Part shown: positions 9,348 to 18,001 of the stretch, one piece after another
How positions within the stretch are numbered: the stretch's first letter is position 1
Layout: the number at the start of each line of letters is the position of its first letter
Assembly: GCA_030147525.1 (NCBI GenBank)
Contig: JASBVF010000010.1
Coordinates: 208,197 to 272,196 of the forward strand
Length of the DNA stretch: 64,000 nucleotides
Origin: Bacteroidota bacterium
Lineage (GTDB): Bacteria > Bacteroidota > Bacteroidia > Chitinophagales > Saprospiraceae
Direction: 5' to 3'
Made by a program: the position numbers and the translations under genes
Notes under the pieces: generated by a model
What the model was told of the DNA's origin: nothing
What the model saw: the letters and a program-made list of their open reading frames with translations, nothing else
Databases searched by the model: none

Positions 9348-11018
9348 ATGAAGAAGCAAAAATTCATCTTCCTTCTTTTCACAAGCATACTCGCCCTGCC
9401 GCTTTGGGCCCAAACCGACCTGCCAAGCGAGCAGGTTGAGGTCATCAAAGTTTTTGAAGCACAGTTGGCTGAGACGGAAAAAGTATCGGTAAGCCCGGAG
9501 CTTCCGCCGGTGGACACGACCATCAAACGCCAGGATTACCAGGTGCCGCCCAAATCCTTCGAAGTGGAATATCCGGCGCCCCGTATCCGCCCGATCACCT
9601 ACAAATCGGATGAAGAAATACCGGATGCCTATAATTTTTATGCAAAACTGGGCGCCGGTCTGCCAAGGGCAATTTACGGCGACGGCTCGTTCAGCAAACA
9701 CGTGGAGGTGAGCGACAAAAGCTCCTACGACATCGGCCTGAACCTGATGCATCATTCCGCAAATTTTTCTAACAATGAAGTTGAAAATCAGCGGTTTGGA
9801 TTGACAAAAGCGCAGGGGGAGGGGACTTACTACTTCGAGCAGGGATTCGCCGTCAATTCTAAGCTGGGCTACACTTCCAACCGGGTGAGCTACTACGGCT
9901 ACAACTTTGATGAATTTTACGACGATGGCCCACAGGAGAAAGATGCGGTGAAACAGCTGTTCGGCATTTTCGACTTTGGGGCAAGTATTTTTAACGGTGT
10001 TCAAACGGCCGGAGATTTCAACTACAATGCCGGCTTCGATCTCTACACCATGGGCGATGAGTTTGCCTCCAACGAATTCGGTATGGCGCTTAAAGGCAAT
10101 GCCACGAAGTGGATTCAGGGCAAACATTCCTTCGATATCGGCCTGATCACGGATTTTACCTGGTACGATGACACGCTGATCAACAAGGAAACACTGCACA
10201 ATTTCACCCTGCACCCTGCCTTCACTTTTCATGCCCATGCATTCAAGGTGAAAGTGGGCGGAAGGCTGGTTTCCAACAACGACGAGTTCACCCCCTTCCC
10301 GGATGTGGAAGCCGTACTTAACCTCACCGGAAACGAGCTGGCGCTCTTCGTTGGTCTGGAGGGAGATTTGCAAAAAAACACTTTCCGCAGTCTCACTACC
10401 TACAATCCTTACATCCACACACGGCTGGAACCGGGCACGCTTCGAAATACCAAGTATTTCAATGCTTTTGCCGGGGTGAGGGGCAATCTCAAGTTTTTTG
10501 AATACACCGCCCAGATCGGCTACAAACCGACGAATGACCTGGCGATGTATATTTTTCGCTTCGACGGCGATAATATCTATGATTTCGATGTGGTTTACGA
10601 CGATGTCAATATCGTTAACATCAGTGGGTCGGTGAAGGCTGTTCCCATCAAAAACCTGACCGTAACCGGTACGCTGAGCCAGAGTTTTTTTGATGAAAAA
10701 ACGGAGTTCCGTACCTGGCATGTGCCGTCATTTCAGGCCAATTTTCAGGCGCTCTACACTTCAAGCGATGGCAAACTCAGCGCAAAAGCCCAATTGTTTC
10801 TGGAAAATGGTGTTTCAGCCAACCGAATCGGGGGGGTTAATCGTTGGGACAACCTCGGTGCATTGTACGACCTGAGCCTCGGCGGCGAGTATTGGTTTGT
10901 GAAAAACTTCGGCGCATTCCTCGAAGTAAACAACCTGCTGAACAACGAACGGGAACGCTGGCGCTACTACAGAACTTACGGCATCAACGTGCTCGGAGGA
11001 ATCACTGCGAGGTTCTGA
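9348..11018 (+). CDS. Outer-membrane beta-barrel protein, TonB-receptor-like without plug (556 aa)
   Basis: Starts with a clear signal peptide (MKKQKFIFLLFTSILALPLWAQ). Residues about 60-90 carry a short proline-rich, plug-like remnant. From about residue 95 to the end are alternating aromatic/polar strands with tight turns typical of an outer-membrane barrel, ending in an aromatic-residue strand (YGINVLGGITARF) as in barrel C-termini. The near-terminal segment GGEYWFVKNFGAFLEVNNLLNNE resembles the last strands of TonB-dependent receptors. No full plug and no SusD neighbour are present, so classic glycan import is not supported. Pairing with the TPR gene suggests one outer-membrane assembly or export complex; the substrate is unknown. 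A terminator follows. Confidence 0.75.
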   Translation: MKKQKFIFLLFTSILALPLWAQTDLPSEQVEVIKVFEAQLAETEKVSVSPELPPVDTTIKRQDYQVPPKSFEVEYPAPRIRPITYKSDEEIPDAYNFYAKLGAGLPRAIYGDGSFSKHVEVSDKSSYDIGLNLMHHSANFSNNEVENQRFGLTKAQGEGTYYFEQGFAVNSKLGYTSNRVSYYGYNFDEFYDDGPQEKDAVKQLFGIFDFGASIFNGVQTAGDFNYNAGFDLYTMGDEFASNEFGMALKGNATKWIQGKHSFDIGLITDFTWYDDTLINKETLHNFTLHPAFTFHAHAFKVKVGGRLVSNNDEFTPFPDVEAVLNLTGNELALFVGLEGDLQKNTFRSLTTYNPYIHTRLEPGTLRNTKYFNAFAGVRGNLKFFEYTAQIGYKPTNDLAMYIFRFDGDNIYDFDVVYDDVNIVNISGSVKAVPIKNLTVTGTLSQSFFDEKTEFRTWHVPSFQANFQALYTSSDGKLSAKAQLFLENGVSANRIGGVNRWDNLGALYDLSLGGEYWFVKNFGAFLEVNNLLNNERERWRYYRTYGINVLGGITARF

Positions 11019-11036
11019 TTGCGAAGCGATTCAAAT

Positions 11037-11078
11037 AAAAAATGCCCGGTGTAACGTTACGCCGGGCATTTTTTATAA
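11037..11078 (+). terminator. Rho-independent terminator, bidirectional
   Basis: An AT-flanked palindrome with GCCCGG and CCGGGC arms around TAACGTTA, preceded by AAAAAAT and followed by ATTTTTTAT. It lies between the convergent barrel gene (plus) and the giant T9SS gene (minus), so it can serve the former strongly and the latter from the other strand. Confidence 0.9.
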
Positions 11079-11198
11079 AAAAACAAGGGTTGCCAGCCTT
11101 TCAGCCCTGCAACCCCCGTCAATAGTGTGTGGATAAAAGATGTTAATTCTACGAGCTTATTTGTTAGAGCTTTTTATTGCTAACGGCCAATAGCACAT

Positions 11199-14100
11199 CT
11201 ATCTGTTGACCTGAACGTATCCTGAGAACTTCTCTTTTTTACCGTCAATTTCCACTTCGAGAACATAGAAATAAGAGCCGTCCGGCAGTTTGGTGTTCCT
11301 GTAAATGGCGTCCCATCCGCTGGCATTCGTATATCTTTCCCGTTGGTAGACACGAGATCCCCAGCGGTTGAAAATTACTAGGCTATTATTCGGGTAGTGT
11401 TCGATATTTTTGATTCTGAAAAAGTCATTCACGCCGTCCTCGTTCGGGCTGAAACCGTTGTAAATCACCAGCGCCGTACTGGTATCGACTACTGAAATGA
11501 GCACGATCGTCGTATCGCAGTTGCCGAGGTTATCGCAAATCACGTAGCAAGCCTGATCCGGACCGATTTCGAGGCCGGTAATCTCAATGCATTCGTTGCC
11601 GAGTGAAACCAATTGGGCATTGTTCGTGAATGAAATACAGTAGTTATTCATCAGCTCAGGCGTACCTGCGAGTTCGTCTGTCGGCAGGCAGAGCGGTTCC
11701 GTGCTGCCGAGCGGTACTTCAATTTCTATGGTGTCAATCTTCGGCGTTGGAATACCGAGAATATTAATAAACAGCGTGTCTTTACAACCTGAAACCGGAT
11801 CAGTAACCACAAAAACGTGTGCCGGGTCATTGTTCACAAGAATACTTGGATGTGAAACGCTGACGGTGTTCACCTGCAAGTTTAGCGTCGTTGCACTGTT
11901 GATGTGCGTGATGATGAGGCTGCCATAATTGGAATTGGAGGCCCCGCCGTTGATGCTCTTGTCATCTTCATTCAGCAACCAGTTGCCCAGCGGGTCCACG
12001 TCGTTCATGTGGTCGAGCAGTTCCACGATTTCGTTGAACATGAATCCTTCCGTCCGGTTACCCCGGAAATTCCACTCATCCAGCATGTAGGGTGGGGCGC
12101 CAAGGCCCAACAGCATGCCGTATCCATAAAATATCGTGCTGTCAATGCAAGACTGAATATCCTGACCGTAGGGTGCTCCGTCGAGTTCGAGGTCGAAAAT
12201 CGACAAGTCGGGTAGCTCGGTTGGTAGGCATACCTCGGTCGGATTGGTAAGTAATGCGAGATTGAAAGTGTCAAGGTAAAATACGTCTTCACAAGGTTCA
12301 ATGGTGCAAATGTCAGGTATTTGAAGATTGTCGCCTTGCGTAGTACATCCCAGCGCATCTGTGATTGTAACGTGGTAAATCGAGTCGGCAGACAGGCCGT
12401 TTGCCGTAGCTTCAGTGCTGCCGTTGCTCCAGGCGTAAGAGAAGCCACCGTTAGCGCCACTGACGACGAGAGCAATGAAACCATCGTTTCCTGCGCAGGT
12501 TTCTCCTCCCAGATTCAGGTCGACGGCCCAGTCAGCGGGACCGGTGACTTCGACATCCTGAAGTTCAGCCGTACAGCCGTTCAGCGTGTAGCGAATGGTG
12601 TAGGTGCCGGCCGTTGCGCCCGTCCATGGAGTCACCGCTACGAAAGAATTATTTTGATCAAAAATCTGAAACTCCTTACCCGGATCGGCGGCGGTAATGG
12701 CACCGAATTCTCCGGGGCAGGTATAATTTGAAACCGAAACATCATCCATCGTGAGCGTTGGCTGCGTCATGATGCCCAGGTTTGCATTGATCGTTTTAGA
12801 ACAACCGCTGGCGTCGGTGATCGTGATAGTGATGACGCCGTCGTAGAGGTCTATAATTGTTGCAGAGGCTGTCACGGGGCTTGCCGGGGCTGTTCCCTCC
12901 GAAGAAGTAATCGTGTAGGGTGCCGTACCTCCTGAAATTTCAATTTCAATAAACGCATCCGACACGCCGCATTCACTGGCCTTCGTGATCGTCGAAGAGG
13001 CAAAAATCTGCCCGCCGCCATTGATGACGAACGGGGTGAAAGCCTGACAGTTGGTCATCAGTTCTGAAATCTGAATAACGTAAGCGCCCGCTCCAAGTCC
13101 TGGGACGGTAATGTCTTCGCCGTCCGTACCAAAACCGCTGATGGCAGTATTCAGCACGTCGTAGCTGAAGGAACCGTTGCCGTTCACTTCGAAAGTCAGA
13201 CTTCCGTCTGCTCCGCCACAGCTGGCATCTACCTGATCGAGAATGCTTACCTCCGGGCCGTCAGTCGCCGAAACAGTGAAGGCGCCGGATTTGGTGCATC
13301 CGCCCGCATCTGTGACAGTGACGAAGTAAACGCCGGACGCAAGATTTTCCAGTGGGTTGGTGCTTCCGAGCGAAGTGCCACTACTGTTTTGCCACTGAAA
13401 AGTGACACCGGCAGGAAGGCCGGTCAGTTGAATGGCGCCGGTGCTGGCAGAGCAGCCTGACGGCGTGGTGTTCGGCGTCAGTGTGAAACTTGCCTGCTGG
13501 CTGCCCACCGTTGCGGTAACGGGAGCGATACAGCCGTTTGCATCTCTTATGATGAGGACGCTGGTGCCGGGCGCCTGGTTTCCAATCGTCAGCGGAAGGC
13601 TGTTGATGGTCACGTTGGTGGCAACCGGTTGATTGTTTTGATAAAGATCATAAACGTACGGCTGAGCACCGCCGCTAATTTCAAGCGAGAAGCTTCCATC
13701 GGAAGCGCCACATGCGGCATTTTGAATAGTTGCTGTCGCAATGAGGTCGCTGCTTTGAGAAGCAATCGCTACTGTTTCAACATCGGAGCAGCCGTTTGCA
13801 TCAAGTATTTCTACCTGATAAGCACCTGCTGCAAGTCCGGTAAAAGTGAATGACGACTGGCTGCCGGCAAACTGGTCAATCAGCGTGCTACCAGCGCCGG
13901 AGGTGTAAAGGTTGACGGTATAGTTGGACGAACCGCCGCTTACTTCCACGGTCAGACTGCCATCGCCGCCGCTGCCTGAGCAATCGGTAGCCGGCTGCTC
14001 TGAGAGGCTGGTGATGCTGACGGGCTGCGAGGTGCCCACTACCGCCGAAGCAGTAGCGGAGCAGCCTGAGCCGTCTTCTGTAATGGTCACCTGGTAGGTT

Positions 14101-17100
14101 CCGCCTGACAGATTTGAAAGATTTTGACTGCCGGAGCCATTGCTCCAGCTAAAAGAATAATTGCCAGTTCCGGCAAGGTTGAGGTTTATTGCGCCCGTGT
14201 TTAGGCCACAGCCTGCGTCCGTGACGTCAAGTGTAGCGCCGGGATTGTAATCTGTGATGTCGACAACTTCGGTTCCGGACGATTGACAACCTTGGTTGTC
14301 AATCTCCAGTCCGATTGTTTTTTGACCGCTTGCTGGCCATGAGACCACGATGGTGGCTCCTGCCGGATCAATAGAAGTTGCCTGACTGCTGAATATGAGC
14401 TGACCGCCGTCGAGCGACCAGTTTAATGATGAGTTTGCTGATGCTGTACCGGTGAAATCGATTGTCACCTCTCCGTTTGTGCAGAGGGTAGAGGATACGG
14501 CGAAATCAGCCGTTGGAATTTCGATACCTGTCAGATTAAAAGTTTCCGTGACGGTGCAATTGTTGTTGTCCGTGAATTCAACCTGAAAGTCCGTAGTGCC
14601 GGCGCCATCGGCGTCCACATCGAAAGTGAGCGTGCTGCCGTTGACATTTTCATTTGAAAAAATACCGCTTCCGGCGATGATGTAGTCGGCGATATCCGAG
14701 CTTATTTCAATCGAAACGGAAGCCGAAGTGCCATCGCAGATGCTGAAATCTGCAACGGGCGTAAACACGGTTGGAGGCGTTGGTTCGGTCAGTGAAATAC
14801 TGCTGCCTGCCACCTGGCAGGAGCCATCGTTGTTGGCCACAACGATATCGAAATCGCCACCGCCAAGGTTGCTGAAAATATTGCTTGTCTGGAAGTTCTG
14901 GCCGCCGTCGATGCTATACCGGAGCGGAGCATTTCCGCCTGATGCATTGATTGTGATGGAGCCATCTCCCGCACAACCGTTTGGTTGCGTTGAAGTTGCA
15001 TCAACAAATATCGGCTCTGCAGGTGCAGTGATGACGACAGGGCTGAAACTATATTCTACCGGACAAGTACCATTAATGTTTCTGACAAAAACTGTATAGG
15101 TTCCGGGTGCAACATTTGAAAAAAGTGAATCCGTTTGCCATGCCATGCTGTCAATGCTGTACTCAAGCGGTCCACCGCCAATGGCACTGACGTAGATGGA
15201 TGCATCCTGCACTCCGCAATCAGAGGGGTCCGTGGAGACTACATCTTTAAAAACCGGATCGTTCGATACCTCTACCGTCACCGAGCTGGTGGCTTCGCAG
15301 CCAAAATCATTGGTCACCGTCAGGGTGTAGGCAGTGGTAGCTGATGGCTGGGCGAAGGGAGCAGAGCTGTTCGGATCGTCAAGGCCCGTTGCGGGGCTCC
15401 ACGATGCGGACGAGATGCTGGCCGGTGATTCGAGCGTTACTCCGTCGCCGTTGCAGACGACGAAATAGTCAACCGGAGCTTCGCCGGGAGAAGGAAAAAC
15501 GGTGACGAAATCCGTGAAAGTTGCAGAGCAACCGCCTTGGGTCGTCACCGTCAATGAAACCTCAAAATTCCCGGAACTGACGTAAGTATGAGAAGGAGAT
15601 TCATCTGTCGAAGGGGCGCTGTTGTCCCCGAAATCCCAACTCCAGGAAGTGATCGTTTCAATAGAAGTAGTTGTATTATTAAAATCGATGGTTATGTTCT
15701 GACAAGCATCCTGTGCCTGAAACCCTGGCGACAGGGCAGCGCATGGATCGTTGGAGCAATCTTCTGCCGGCAGGTTGGAGATACAGATCGGCGCATCGGC
15801 GCCACCGTATCCACTGACGGAAAGTTGCTGTCCTACGTTGGCACTCTGGCTGTTCGGAGGAAAAAACGGGTCGGTATCATTGTCCATCAGGACGACCTGG
15901 CCGCCCTGGCAACTGCCGCTGTTTTTAAAGGTGAAAAGTGGTGTTTTCACCCCTTTTTGATAAGGTACGCCCTGCGTGCCGGGGCTGTCGAGGATGAAAG
16001 AAATGTAATCGCTGCCGGGGTCTTCCGACGGGGCGGCGTAGGTGGAAGCCAACCCGAAGTTTACACCTGACAGCTTGCTCGTTAAGTCGCTGACAACGAA
16101 GCCGCCGGATGGAACTTTTATTGTAAACTGCATGGACGAGGTGATGTTGTTGGGCAGCGTCCAGGTTGTATCTGAAATCATGGACACCTGGAACTCATCC
16201 GTGGCAAGTTTTTCAATTTCATAGGTAATCAAACAGGATGGGGCTGGTGGTGGTACTGCTCCGCATGCGGCATTGTCGCCGAGGCACACCGGGATATCGG
16301 CGCCACCGTATCCGCTGACGGAAATCTGCTGCCCGACGTTGGCGCTCTGGCTGTTTGGCGGGAAGAACGGATCGTTGTTAGCCATTAGCTTCACGCTGTC
16401 ACCTGTGCAGGTTCCTGCATTTTCGAAAGTGAAAAGCGGGACAGTATTGCCTTTCACGTAGGGGATTCCCTGCGTGCCCGGGCTTTCAAGTATCACTGAA
16501 ATGTAGTCGTGGGTTGGATCTTCGCTTGGTGCAATATAGCTGGAAGCAAGTCCGAAATTGACACCGCTGATCTGGCTGACTAGCGACGAAGCGACGAATC
16601 CTCCGGTGGGAACTTTCAAAGTAACCTGAAGGGAGGAAGTTAGATTATTTGGAAAATTCCAGGTTGTATCGCTGATCATGTTGACCTGGTATTGGCCGTT
16701 GCCGAGTGCCTGAAGTTCATACGTGATGAGGCAAACTGGCGCCACACAACCGGTCAGTGTGTAGCTGCCGACGAAGCTTGTACAGTTTTTGGTAATGTCC
16801 TGCACCCAGAATGAATGAGTGCCTGCCGCAAGACCCGAAAAAGTACTCGATGCCTGCCACGGACCATTCACGTTCATGGCATATCGCAAAGTTCCGCCGT
16901 TGCCGGCAACGGCATTGATCGTAACGCTGCCGTTGGATTGCCCACAGGCAGGGTTGGTTACATTTACCCCAAGAATAGTGGCCGCCAACGGGCCGTCCAG
17001 CTCGTAACTACCGGCCTCTTCAATACAAATAGCTGCCACATCCCTTACTGCCACGTTGAATAAATCGCCTGAAGCCAGGTTGGCAAAAACAGAGTCAGAC

Positions 17101-17786
17101 TGCCAGGTAGTCTGGCTATTACCATAATTGATGGAATATTGAAGCGGAAGTGAATTGCCTGTGTTGACAGCAGAAATGGTGATTTTACCATCAGCAATGC
17201 CACAGGCTGACGGGCTTTTCAAGGCAACGTCAAAAATTTCTATGCCACAGCTGCCCGAAGTAGTACAATCGGCGGGGAATACACCGTAGTTTCCCGTATA
17301 GGCATTTCCAAAACCTGCTCCAATGATCGTGATGGAGTTGCCGACATTCACACTTTGCGAGTTTGGCGGCATGAACGGATCGGTGTCATGGTCGAGAAGT
17401 TCCAGTTCGCCGGTGCAGGTTCCTGCATTTTTAAAATTTAAAATAGGGACCTCAACGCCATTGTTGAAGGTGATAGCTGAAGTTGCTCCCTGCAAGCCAA
17501 AGTAGATGTAATCATATCCCGGGTTCTCTAAAGGAGCAACAGTGGTGCCGGTATGGCTCCAGTTGCCGGCGAGTCCGGTGACTGTTCCTACAGTAAAACC
17601 ACCGGTAGGAACACGGAGTGTTACCTGCGAGGAAGGCACGGCATTCAGAGGCGCCGACCAGGTGGCCTCGGGTTTGAAAAGTACCTGGTAAGTAACGTTA
17701 TCAGGCAGGAGTTTTACTTTAAATTTCACCTGGGCTGTCAGGCTTAGACAGAACAGGGCCAGTATAATCGTCAACTGAGGTTTCAT
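11199..17786 (-). CDS. Giant T9SS surface protein with three DPFxPPNS modules, PKD and SprB-like repeats (2195 aa)
   Basis: Complete gene with signal peptide (MKPQLTIILALFCLSLTAQ). A module of about 150 residues occurs three times, at about 18-172, 352-501 and 518-668. It shows W-x-P, SSxQVTLKVPTGGF, APxExPxxDYI, VPLFTFxNAGTC and DPFxPPNSQSxNVG. SprB-like repeats fill the space between modules 1 and 2. A PKD domain (about 690-775, WDFGDNSAPS) is followed by about twelve SprB-like Cys-poor repeats. A pre-tail module (GNW at 1934-1936) matches the adhesin at 1-4038. The tail (about 2105-2195, NGFSPNEDGVNDFF, FNRWG, LPDGSYFYVLEV) is a CHU_C type B T9SS signal. The first module resembles cohesin-like beta sandwiches in pattern, but that is only a guess. 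Probable surface adhesin; it lies downstream of its smaller relative on the same strand, 215 bases apart. Confidence 0.9.
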   Translation of the reverse strand: MKPQLTIILALFCLSLTAQVKFKVKLLPDNVTYQVLFKPEATWSAPLNAVPSSQVTLRVPTGGFTVGTVTGLAGNWSHTGTTVAPLENPGYDYIYFGLQGATSAITFNNGVEVPILNFKNAGTCTGELELLDHDTDPFMPPNSQSVNVGNSITIIGAGFGNAYTGNYGVFPADCTTSGSCGIEIFDVALKSPSACGIADGKITISAVNTGNSLPLQYSINYGNSQTTWQSDSVFANLASGDLFNVAVRDVAAICIEEAGSYELDGPLAATILGVNVTNPACGQSNGSVTINAVAGNGGTLRYAMNVNGPWQASSTFSGLAAGTHSFWVQDITKNCTSFVGSYTLTGCVAPVCLITYELQALGNGQYQVNMISDTTWNFPNNLTSSLQVTLKVPTGGFVASSLVSQISGVNFGLASSYIAPSEDPTHDYISVILESPGTQGIPYVKGNTVPLFTFENAGTCTGDSVKLMANNDPFFPPNSQSANVGQQISVSGYGGADIPVCLGDNAACGAVPPPAPSCLITYEIEKLATDEFQVSMISDTTWTLPNNITSSMQFTIKVPSGGFVVSDLTSKLSGVNFGLASTYAAPSEDPGSDYISFILDSPGTQGVPYQKGVKTPLFTFKNSGSCQGGQVVLMDNDTDPFFPPNSQSANVGQQLSVSGYGGADAPICISNLPAEDCSNDPCAALSPGFQAQDACQNITIDFNNTTTSIETITSWSWDFGDNSAPSTDESPSHTYVSSGNFEVSLTVTTQGGCSATFTDFVTVFPSPGEAPVDYFVVCNGDGVTLESPASISSASWSPATGLDDPNSSAPFAQPSATTAYTLTVTNDFGCEATSSVTVEVSNDPVFKDVVSTDPSDCGVQDASIYVSAIGGGPLEYSIDSMAWQTDSLFSNVAPGTYTVFVRNINGTCPVEYSFSPVVITAPAEPIFVDATSTQPNGCAGDGSITINASGGNAPLRYSIDGGQNFQTSNIFSNLGGGDFDIVVANNDGSCQVAGSSISLTEPTPPTVFTPVADFSICDGTSASVSIEISSDIADYIIAGSGIFSNENVNGSTLTFDVDADGAGTTDFQVEFTDNNNCTVTETFNLTGIEIPTADFAVSSTLCTNGEVTIDFTGTASANSSLNWSLDGGQLIFSSQATSIDPAGATIVVSWPASGQKTIGLEIDNQGCQSSGTEVVDITDYNPGATLDVTDAGCGLNTGAINLNLAGTGNYSFSWSNGSGSQNLSNLSGGTYQVTITEDGSGCSATASAVVGTSQPVSITSLSEQPATDCSGSGGDGSLTVEVSGGSSNYTVNLYTSGAGSTLIDQFAGSQSSFTFTGLAAGAYQVEILDANGCSDVETVAIASQSSDLIATATIQNAACGASDGSFSLEISGGAQPYVYDLYQNNQPVATNVTINSLPLTIGNQAPGTSVLIIRDANGCIAPVTATVGSQQASFTLTPNTTPSGCSASTGAIQLTGLPAGVTFQWQNSSGTSLGSTNPLENLASGVYFVTVTDAGGCTKSGAFTVSATDGPEVSILDQVDASCGGADGSLTFEVNGNGSFSYDVLNTAISGFGTDGEDITVPGLGAGAYVIQISELMTNCQAFTPFVINGGGQIFASSTITKASECGVSDAFIEIEISGGTAPYTITSSEGTAPASPVTASATIIDLYDGVITITITDASGCSKTINANLGIMTQPTLTMDDVSVSNYTCPGEFGAITAADPGKEFQIFDQNNSFVAVTPWTGATAGTYTIRYTLNGCTAELQDVEVTGPADWAVDLNLGGETCAGNDGFIALVVSGANGGFSYAWSNGSTEATANGLSADSIYHVTITDALGCTTQGDNLQIPDICTIEPCEDVFYLDTFNLALLTNPTEVCLPTELPDLSIFDLELDGAPYGQDIQSCIDSTIFYGYGMLLGLGAPPYMLDEWNFRGNRTEGFMFNEIVELLDHMNDVDPLGNWLLNEDDKSINGGASNSNYGSLIITHINSATTLNLQVNTVSVSHPSILVNNDPAHVFVVTDPVSGCKDTLFINILGIPTPKIDTIEIEVPLGSTEPLCLPTDELAGTPELMNNYCISFTNNAQLVSLGNECIEITGLEIGPDQACYVICDNLGNCDTTIVLISVVDTSTALVIYNGFSPNEDGVNDFFRIKNIEHYPNNSLVIFNRWGSRVYQRERYTNASGWDAIYRNTKLPDGSYFYVLEVEIDGKKEKFSGYVQVNR

Positions 17787-18001
17787 AGTAAGTTCAGTGA
17801 TTAGTTTCGAAAAAGAAGGTTTGTCCGCAATGCAAGGGGGAAAGTTCTACCCGGCGTCTTCGAACGCTGGATACCTTTTATTTTGGAAACCTGAAACCAG
17901 AAAAGGGGGGAGGGAAATCAGGGGAAATTTTGACAAAAGCAAATTGTAATATTCATTTTCCAAAAACAAAGCCAAAAACTTATCTATTTGATTATCAGGA
18001 G

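Noticed and set aside
9339..10721. A 460-codon minus-strand frame opposite the barrel protein
   Set aside because: The plus-strand protein has a signal peptide and barrel features; the minus frame has none and is a shadow.
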